Of a DNA stretch of 11,861 bases, positions 6,960-11,861 are shown piece by piece (the stretch's first letter is position 1; every line of letters begins with the position of its first letter). The translations under genes were made by a program, and so were the position numbers. This stretch comes from Clostridia bacterium (GTDB taxonomy: Bacteria > Bacillota > Clostridia > Christensenellales > Aristaeellaceae). The notes under the pieces are model-generated. The model saw only the letters and a list, made by a program, of their open reading frames with translations. It had not been told where the DNA came from and did not search any database. The DNA lies in contig JAEDGL010000079.1 in the NCBI GenBank assembly GCA_016297535.1, forward strand, positions 1 to 11,861. The letters are read 5' to 3'.

Positions 6960-8462
6960 TCAATCCTCCTTGATGTGGCGGTACACCTTGTAATCCGGCG
7001 TTTCCAGCACGTTTTCGTACCCGGTAACGGGGCACTTGAGCTTGTCGGTAAGCACCCAGCGGCTCTTTTCCACGGTATCGGTGGTAAACCAGCCGCACTG
7101 CAGCCCCAAACCGGGGTGCAGCTGCCGCATGAGCTCGTAGTTGTATACATCCACACGTACGGTATTGGCAAAGGGATCGGCGGCGTTTTCATCATACTCG
7201 ATGGTTTGCGCCACGGCGGCCAGGTGCTCGCTTGCCTGGGGCACGGCAAAGCGGTTGGCGTCCACAAACACGCCCTCGGGCCGGGCAATCAGCAGCGCAA
7301 GGCTAACGGCGCAGCCCGCCAGCGTGCAAATGGGAATCACGCGGCGGTGACGGGCAATCAGGTACGCCGCCACCAGCCACAGATAGGGCGCAAGCTGGCG
7401 CAGATCCGCCCAGTCGTTGGCCTCGTAAAAAAGCATGGTAAAGCCGTACGCAGCCAAAAGCAGCACAAAGCAGCTCATGATGGAGCCCCGGTAACCGGCG
7501 CGCAGGCAAAGCCTGCCCTGCCCGTCTCTGTCCGTGCGTACAAAGGCGCTGATCAGACACAGGCCGGTAATGCCGCAATAGAGATAGCGGAACGCATCCT
7601 GCATGGGACTGCCCTTGGCGCGCACAAAGTAATCAATCAGATTGGATTTGGTGTGGCTCAGCAGCATTCGCCACGCGGTGGCCAGGCTGTCGGCGCGCAG
7701 CAGATGGTACACAAAGCCGGATGCGTGGGGCGCGGCCGTTTGCATGGCCAGATAGCAGCATCCCACGCTGATGGCCAGCGCTCCGGCGCCAAACCCCAGC
7801 ATGCGCAGGTTGAACTGATAGCGGCAGAACAACAGCATCAGCGGCAAAAACAGCAGGCAGTACATGGGCCGGTACAGCGCGCCCAGCACAATGGTCAGCA
7901 CGCACAGCACCAGCAGCCATACCCTGCGGCGCTCCTGGTAGCCCAGCAGAAACGTGATATACAAAAGCACCAGCGCATAGTTGAACCACTGGGTCATGCT
8001 GGTATAGGCGTAGAGCACGATGGGCGCGTAGGCCATCATGATGCCGCTCATCAGAAGCGATACGGAGAGCTTTGGCTTTCGCAGCGCGCAGAATACCGCC
8101 GCCGCCACGCTGCACCACGTGGCATTGGCCAGCATGATGGTGTGATGGCTCAGGCCAAACAGCTTGACAAAGCCACCGTACAAAAGCAGAGGGCCGATGC
8201 CGGAGGTGCCCATGGTGCCGATGGGCGCAATCTGTTCATACATGCCGTAGTAGCCGGTGGCCATGCCCATTTCGTTCCAGCTGTACAGCGTGCGCCAGAA
8301 GCACAGCTCGTCCAGCCATACGGGATAGGCGTCCAGCACGTTGTGGCCAACCGCGAGGGACAGAAGAACAAGCAGCAAAAAGGGCGACAGGATCAGGATC
8401 GCCCAGCCGGTGCGCTGAAGCGCGCGATGGCCGCTGCCCGGAGTCTGCATGGTTTGCTGCAT
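6960..8462 (-). CDS. polytopic membrane protein with C-terminal soluble domain, GT-C-like
   Basis: A 500-residue protein with a first membrane segment at about 21-40, about ten further hydrophobic segments, and a hydrophilic C-terminal tail of about 100 residues (from D401), probably on the outer face. The first outer loop contains LDELCFW (D51, E52), then a Gly/Tyr-rich stretch before the next helix. The acidic pair in the first loop plus a C-terminal extracytoplasmic domain is the usual layout of GT-C glycosyltransferases such as the ArnT/PMT group. This is a structural resemblance and the substrate is unknown. The start at 8462 follows AAGGA with 9 nt spacing. An upstream in-frame extension to 8864 would run antisense through the HAD gene and is rejected. 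It is the first gene of its operon, downstream of the promoter at 8508-8536. Confidence 0.75.
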   Translation of the reverse strand: MQQTMQTPGSGHRALQRTGWAILILSPFLLLVLLSLAVGHNVLDAYPVWLDELCFWRTLYSWNEMGMATGYYGMYEQIAPIGTMGTSGIGPLLLYGGFVKLFGLSHHTIMLANATWCSVAAAVFCALRKPKLSVSLLMSGIMMAYAPIVLYAYTSMTQWFNYALVLLYITFLLGYQERRRVWLLVLCVLTIVLGALYRPMYCLLFLPLMLLFCRYQFNLRMLGFGAGALAISVGCCYLAMQTAAPHASGFVYHLLRADSLATAWRMLLSHTKSNLIDYFVRAKGSPMQDAFRYLYCGITGLCLISAFVRTDRDGQGRLCLRAGYRGSIMSCFVLLLAAYGFTMLFYEANDWADLRQLAPYLWLVAAYLIARHRRVIPICTLAGCAVSLALLIARPEGVFVDANRFAVPQASEHLAAVAQTIEYDENAADPFANTVRVDVYNYELMRQLHPGLGLQCGWFTTDTVEKSRWVLTDKLKCPVTGYENVLETPDYKVYRHIKED

Positions 8463-8477
8463 AATGATCCATCCTTT

Positions 8478-8494
8478 CGCACAATGTGCGCACA
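8478..8494. promoter_or_regulatory. overlapping palindromes in the leader of the membrane-protein operon
   Basis: CGCACA-A-TGTGCG (8478-8490) and TGTGCGCACA (8485-8494) are two overlapping perfect palindromes. On the minus strand they lie just downstream of the predicted transcription start and directly upstream of the Shine-Dalgarno (8472-8476). The position fits a repressor operator, but no cognate regulator is in the window. Confidence 0.35.
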
Positions 8495-8507
8495 TATATC
8501 CATCATC

Positions 8508-8536
8508 AGTATACCATGGCCCCAAACCAACTTCAA
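8508..8536 (-). promoter_or_regulatory. sigma-A-type promoter of the membrane-protein operon
   Basis: On the minus strand: TTGAAG (8531-8536), a 17-bp spacer, and TATACT (8508-8513). The predicted start is near 8501, giving a leader of about 40 nt to the ATG at 8462. It is back to back with the plus-strand promoter at 8554-8582, with only 17 bp between the two -35 boxes. Confidence 0.7.
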
Positions 8537-8537
8537 G

Positions 8538-8567
8538 CAATTGCGGTGCATACTTGCAACAATTGCG
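8538..8567. repeat. direct repeat CAATTGCG x2, 22-bp period, between divergent promoters
   Basis: CAATTGCG occurs at 8538-8545 and 8560-8567, a 22-bp period, close to two helical turns. The first copy lies between the two divergent -35 boxes. The second directly follows the plus-strand -35 box. This placement would let one regulator touch both promoters, but chance occurrence is possible. Confidence 0.35.
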
Positions 8568-8582
8568 TTTTTTTGCTATGCT
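8554..8582 (+). promoter_or_regulatory. sigma-A-type promoter of the HAD-Tmk / mnmA operon
   Basis: TTGCAA (8554-8559), a 17-bp spacer ending in a T-run, and TATGCT (8577-8582). The predicted transcription start near 8589 gives a leader of about 30 nt before the ATG at 8621, with the Shine-Dalgarno GGAAGGAG in between. Confidence 0.7.
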
Positions 8583-8620
8583 TGCACAGGTGATTGATTC
8601 AACTGGAAGGAGTTCTGCCA

Positions 8621-9913
8621 ATGAGCCGCTTTCCCTATGATGCTGTGGTGTTTGATCTGGATGGAACCCTGTGCGACGCGGAGAAGGGCATTGTATCCTC
8701 CGTGCGGGTGGCCATGGACCGGCTGGGCTGCCCCATTCCGTCCGGGGTGGATTTGCGGGTGGTGGTAGGCCCGCCGCTGCGCGATACCTTCCGCGATCTG
8801 CTTGGCGTGCCCGAGGACAGGGTGGAGCAGGCCATGGCCCTGTATCGCGAGGATTTTGACACAAGGGGCCGCTTTTTGTACAGCGTCTATCCGCATATCC
8901 GCCAGCTGCTTCGCATGCTGCGGGCGGGCGGGGTGCACGTGGCCCTGGCCACCAGCAAGCCCAAAAAGCTGGCGACGGATATCCTGGACTGGTTTGGTCT
9001 TACGCCTTTGTTTACCATTGTAATGGGCGAGCTGGACGGCCCCGAAAAGCTGGGCAAGCCGGAGCTGATCCGGCGCGCACTGCCTGACGGGTGCGGGCAC
9101 CCGGTGATGGTGGGGGATCGCAAGTTTGATGTGCTGGGCGCAAAGGCCGCAGGGGTTGCAAGCATTGGCGTGGCTTACGGCTGCGGCAGCGTGGAGGAGC
9201 TGCGGCAGGCGGGCGCGGATGTGATTGTGCACACCACCCGGGAATTGTGCCAGGTGCTCTGCCCGGGCGCAACGGCTCCGCGCGGCTTTTTCCTTACGGT
9301 GGAAGGGCCGGACGGCAGCGGGAAAACCACGCAGGTGGACAGGCTGGAGCGCAATTTGCGCCAGTTCGGCTTTGAGGTGCGTCGCACGCGCGAGCCGGGG
9401 GGCTGCGCCATCAGCGAGGCCATCCGCGGCATCATTCTGGATACGAAGAACATGGAAATGTGCGATACCTGCGAGGCGCTGCTGTACGCGGCCGCCCGGG
9501 CGCAGCATGTGCACCAGGTCATCCGCCCGGCGGTGGAAAACGGCGAGTTGGTGCTGTGCGACCGCTTTGTGGACAGCTCCGTGGCCTATCAGGGCGGCGG
9601 GCGCGAGCTGGGGGTGGAAACCATCCAGCGCATTAACGCGCCCGCGGTGGAGGGCATGCTGCCGGACGCCACGTTGTATCTGGCCATCGATCACCGTGAG
9701 GCACTGGGCCGCAGGCTGGCCGCCTCCGCGCCGGACCGGCTGGAAATGCAGGATACCGGGTTTCACAGCCGCGTGCAGCAGGCGTATGAGCGGCTGATTG
9801 GCGAAAACCCGGAGCGCTTTTTGGTGGTAAACGCCGCGCAGGACCGCGACGCGGTGGAAAAGGACGCGCTGGAGGCAGTCGTTTGCCGTCTGGCAGCCCT
9901 TGAGCAGCGCTGA
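8621..9913 (+). CDS. tmk: fusion of HAD-IA phosphatase and thymidylate kinase
   Basis: A single 430-residue open frame with two complete domains. Residues 1 to about 214 are a HAD family IA phosphatase (Gph-like): D12-L-D14-G-T nucleophile motif, the Thr of LATSKP, a following Lys, and GDRKFD (D166, D170). Residues about 222-430 are thymidylate kinase (dTMP + ATP to dTDP + ADP): P-loop GPDGSGKT (229-236), REPGG (257-261), DR (D314-R315) with the following YQGGGRELG, and an Arg-bearing lid near 364-373. Each part has the length of the free-standing enzyme, and the linker is only about 7 residues. No stop or frameshift separates them. The start at 8621 is set by GGAAGGAG 8 nt upstream; the in-frame ATG at 8594 has no such site. 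mnmA follows after 15 nt. The HAD substrate is unknown and could be phosphoglycolate, a nucleotide or another phosphoester. Confidence 0.9.
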   Translation: MSRFPYDAVVFDLDGTLCDAEKGIVSSVRVAMDRLGCPIPSGVDLRVVVGPPLRDTFRDLLGVPEDRVEQAMALYREDFDTRGRFLYSVYPHIRQLLRMLRAGGVHVALATSKPKKLATDILDWFGLTPLFTIVMGELDGPEKLGKPELIRRALPDGCGHPVMVGDRKFDVLGAKAAGVASIGVAYGCGSVEELRQAGADVIVHTTRELCQVLCPGATAPRGFFLTVEGPDGSGKTTQVDRLERNLRQFGFEVRRTREPGGCAISEAIRGIILDTKNMEMCDTCEALLYAAARAQHVHQVIRPAVENGELVLCDRFVDSSVAYQGGGRELGVETIQRINAPAVEGMLPDATLYLAIDHREALGRRLAASAPDRLEMQDTGFHSRVQQAYERLIGENPERFLVVNAAQDRDAVEKDALEAVVCRLAALEQR

Positions 9914-9928
9914 CGGGAGGAAAGAGCG

Positions 9929-11023
9929 ATGGAAAGAGTGGTCATCGGCATGTCCGGCGGCGTGGACAGCTCTGTAGCGGCGCTGCTGCTGAAGGAGCAG
10001 GGCTACGATGTGGTGGGCGTGTTTATGAAAAACTGGGATGAGAAGGATGAAAACGGCGTCTGCACCGCAACCGAGGATTGGAACGATGTACAGGACGTTT
10101 GCGATACCATCGGCATTCCCTGCTACGCCGTCAATTTTGAAAAGGAATACTACGACCGGGTCTTCCGCTATTTTCTGGAGGAATACAGCCGCGGCCGCAC
10201 CCCCAACCCGGATGTGCTGTGCAACCGCGAAATCAAGTTCAAGGCGTTTCTGGAGTATGCCTTCAAGCTGGGCGCGGGGCACATGGCTACCGGGCATTTT
10301 GTGCGCTCGGAGGTGCGCGACGGGCACACGGTGCTTTTGCGGGGAGCGGATCCCGCCAAGGATCAGAGTTATTTCCTTTATATGCTCAAGGAGGCGCAGC
10401 TTGCCCGCGCGCTGTTTCCCGTGGGCGGCCTGACCAAGGCGCAGGTGCGCGAACTGGCGCAAAGGCACGGGCTTTCCACCTGCGCCAAAAAGGATTCCAC
10501 CGGCGTGTGCTTTATCGGCGAGCGCAATTTCCGCCAGTTTTTGCAAAACTATCTGCCCATGCAGCCCGGCGATATGCGCACCGAGGACGGCCGCAAGGTG
10601 GGCGAGCACATCGGATTGGCGTACTACACGCTGGGCCAGCGGCGCGGGCTTGGCATTGGCGGCAGCGGGGACGGACGGCGCTGGTTTGTGATTGACAAGG
10701 ATCTGCGCAACAACGTGCTGGTGGTAGCCCAGGGCGAGGACAGCGAGCGGCTGTACTCCCGCTACACGCGCGTGAGCCAGCTTACCTGGATTGCCGGCGA
10801 CGCGCCCGCGCCGGAGGGCGTTCCCTTCCGGGCAACGGCCAAATACCGCTACCGCCAGCCGGATCAGGAAGTAACGGCCATCCTCCGCGGAGAGGAAATG
10901 TTTGTGGAATCCCAGGTGCTGCAGCGCGCCGTTACCCCGGGGCAGAGCCTGGTGCTCTACCAGGGCGACGTGTGCCTTGGCGGCGGCATCGAGGAGGAAA
11001 CCTCTATGCATCCGCTTGCATAA
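9929..11023 (+). CDS. mnmA: tRNA-specific 2-thiouridylase MnmA
   Basis: A 364-residue cytosolic enzyme that activates U34 of tRNA Lys, Glu and Gln with ATP and inserts sulfur received from a persulfide relay. The PP-loop SGGVDSS is at 9-15. The catalytic cysteines are C98 (NPDVLCN) and C194 (GVCFIG). Other family landmarks are KDQSYFLY, the G-E-H-x-G-L-A-Y-Y-T-x-G-Q-R segment and the C-terminal beta-barrel with a GGGIEE ending. The length is normal and all key residues are present. The start has GGGAGG upstream and lies 15 nt after the HAD-Tmk stop, so it is cotranscribed. No convincing terminator follows. The next gene has its own promoter. Confidence 0.97.
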   Translation: MERVVIGMSGGVDSSVAALLLKEQGYDVVGVFMKNWDEKDENGVCTATEDWNDVQDVCDTIGIPCYAVNFEKEYYDRVFRYFLEEYSRGRTPNPDVLCNREIKFKAFLEYAFKLGAGHMATGHFVRSEVRDGHTVLLRGADPAKDQSYFLYMLKEAQLARALFPVGGLTKAQVRELAQRHGLSTCAKKDSTGVCFIGERNFRQFLQNYLPMQPGDMRTEDGRKVGEHIGLAYYTLGQRRGLGIGGSGDGRRWFVIDKDLRNNVLVVAQGEDSERLYSRYTRVSQLTWIAGDAPAPEGVPFRATAKYRYRQPDQEVTAILRGEEMFVESQVLQRAVTPGQSLVLYQGDVCLGGGIEEETSMHPLA

Positions 11024-11069
11024 TGATGTCAAAAACACAGGAAATACAATGCTTTATGCAAAAAAACGC

Positions 11070-11098
11070 TTGCGTACCACGAACGATGCGCGTATAAT
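11070..11098 (+). promoter_or_regulatory. strong promoter of the LivJ-type gene
   Basis: TTGCGT (11070-11075), a 17-bp spacer, and a perfect TATAAT (11093-11098). The predicted start near 11105 leaves a leader of about 50 nt. The consensus -10 agrees with the high-expression codon use of the gene that follows. Confidence 0.8.
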
Positions 11099-11105
11099 AC
11101 TCAGC

Positions 11106-11129
11106 ATCATTCAGGGTTTGATGGATGAT
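11106..11129 (+). other. 5' leader hairpin
   Basis: ATCATTC (11106-11112) can pair with GGATGAT (11123-11129), 7 bp including one G-U, around a 10-nt loop at the very start of the predicted transcript. A smaller CTTG-TATG-CAAG hairpin follows just before the Shine-Dalgarno AGGAGG (11142-11147). The structures could stabilise the mRNA. Nothing resembles a known riboswitch or T-box, and the leader is too short for one. Confidence 0.35.
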
Positions 11130-11155
11130 AGCTTGTATGCAAGGAGGACATCCAA

Positions 11156-11861
11156 ATGAAAAAACTGGTTTCTGTTCTGTTGGTTTTGGTAATGGCGATG
11201 GCCGTTGCCTGCTCCGCCGTGGCGGAGGATGCTTTGAAGATCGGCGTGATCGGCCCTATGACCGGTGGCGCTGCCGTGTACGGCAATGCGGTTGCCCATG
11301 GCGCTCAGATCGCTGCCAATGAGATCAATGCTTTGGGTGGCATGCAGATCATTCTGGATGTGCAGGACGACGAATCGGATCCCGAGAAGGCTATCAATGC
11401 TTACAACGCCACTCTGGACAACGGCACTCAGATGATTCTTGGCACCGTGACCACTGCTCCCTGCGTGGCTGTTTCCGCTCAGGCTTATGAAGAACGCATC
11501 TTTATGCTCACCCCCACCGCCTCCTCCGCTGACGTGACCGCCGGCAAGGACAACGCCTTCCAGGTGTGCTTCACCGACCCCGGACAGGGCATGGCTGCTG
11601 CTAACATGATCGCTGAAAAGAAGATGGGCACCAAGATTGGCGTCATCTACAACAACGCTGACGTGTACTCCACCGGCATCTATCAGGCTTTCGAAGCCCG
11701 CGCCAAGGACCTGGGTCTGGAGATCGTGGCTGTGTCCACCTTTGCCTCTGACGACAACGCTGACTTCTCCGTGCAGATTGCTGCCTGCAAGGACGCTGGC
11801 GCTGATCTGGTGTTCCTGCCCATCTACTACACCCCCGCTTCCCTGATCCTGGCTCAGGCCA
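11156..11861 (+). CDS. LivJ-type branched-chain amino acid ABC transporter substrate-binding protein (3' truncated by window)
   Basis: The first 235 codons of an extracytoplasmic solute-binding protein of the type I periplasmic-binding fold. An N-terminal signal peptide with a KK start and a hydrophobic core is followed by AVAC (C19, possible lipobox) and, a few residues on, AVA-ED (possible signal peptidase I site), so the anchoring mode is ambiguous. After it come LKIGVIGPMTGGAAVYG, the GAQIAANEIN helix, DDESDPEKA, the TTAPCVAVS ligand loop and the PTASSADVT strand, all typical of LivJ/LivK relatives. The likely ligand is a branched-chain or other amino acid. AGGAGG lies 8 nt upstream of the ATG. 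Codon use departs from its neighbours: Ala is nearly always GCT or GCC, with GCG only three times, all in the first 50 codons. The permease and ATPase genes would be expected downstream, outside the window. Confidence 0.93.
   Translation, partial: MKKLVSVLLVLVMAMAVACSAVAEDALKIGVIGPMTGGAAVYGNAVAHGAQIAANEINALGGMQIILDVQDDESDPEKAINAYNATLDNGTQMILGTVTTAPCVAVSAQAYEERIFMLTPTASSADVTAGKDNAFQVCFTDPGQGMAAANMIAEKKMGTKIGVIYNNADVYSTGIYQAFEARAKDLGLEIVAVSTFASDDNADFSVQIAACKDAGADLVFLPIYYTPASLILAQA

Noticed and set aside
6959..7288. N-terminal extension of the second membrane protein
   Set aside because: The frame is open, but it overlaps the C-terminal domain of the upstream gene and reads as Pro/Ser/Thr-rich noise. 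The ATG at 6958 has AGGAGG in place.
6915..8597. 560-codon plus-strand open frame
   Set aside because: It is antisense to the first GT-C-like gene, whose translation shows regular membrane helices. The antisense translation does not look like a folded protein.
8576..11038. 820-codon minus-strand open frame
   Set aside because: It is antisense to HAD-Tmk and mnmA, both of which have full sets of catalytic motifs. The translation is rich in His/Gln/Ala/Arg with no recognisable domain.
11016..11061. possible terminator after mnmA (TTGCATAA / TTATGCAA)
   Set aside because: The arms are AT-rich, separated by 30 nt and followed by an A-run rather than a T-run, so it is not a convincing terminator.
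1..11861. defence system, prophage, transposon, CRISPR or tRNA
   Set aside because: I found no transposase, integrase, phage, nuclease or toxin-like gene, no terminal repeats, no spaced repeat array and no tRNA-like cloverleaf.

Overview
The window is GC-rich bacterial chromosome, tightly packed and strongly biased toward G/C at third codon positions. Clear Shine-Dalgarno sequences, a substrate-binding protein with a possible lipobox, and the gene content (DUF368, M32 carboxypeptidase, mnmA, LivJ-type binding protein) suggest a Bacillota lineage, probably a GC-rich member of the Clostridia. This is inferred from style and content only, because the window has no rRNA or other phylogenetic marker. 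I see no mobile element, CRISPR array, tRNA or rRNA.

Left block, minus strand, read right to left from about 4140 to 12. A promoter at 4142-4170 drives a compact four-gene operon: a DUF368 (PopT-like) membrane protein, a DUF1538 membrane protein with an internal duplication, a cytosolic protein made of two tandem PII-like domains, and a CE4 (NodB-fold) polysaccharide deacetylase. Gaps are 4, 15 and about 42 nt. It ends in two stacked hairpins at 12-101. The arrangement suggests an envelope or transport module in which the PII-like protein senses a metabolite and acts on its membrane neighbour.

Middle block, minus strand, 8536 to 4203. A promoter at 8508-8536 starts a run of two polytopic membrane proteins that look like GT-C-type glycosyltransferases and are 1 nt apart. 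An M32 (Taq-type) metallocarboxypeptidase follows, then a clear intrinsic terminator at 4203-4234.

Right block, plus strand, 8554 to the end. A divergent promoter at 8554-8582 reads into one long gene that fuses a HAD-IA phosphatase to a complete thymidylate kinase. It is followed 15 nt later by mnmA (tRNA 2-thiouridylase). A separate strong promoter at 11070-11098 precedes a LivJ-type amino-acid-binding protein that runs off the window. That gene has markedly different, high-expression-type codon use.

The most noteworthy items are the HAD-Tmk fusion, the DUF368/DUF1538/tandem-PII-like operon, the paired GT-C-like proteins, and the repeats and palindromes in the 158-bp divergent promoter region. 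No gene-free stretch exceeds 300 bp. The largest gaps are 4076-4246, 8463-8620 and 11024-11155, and their contents are listed.
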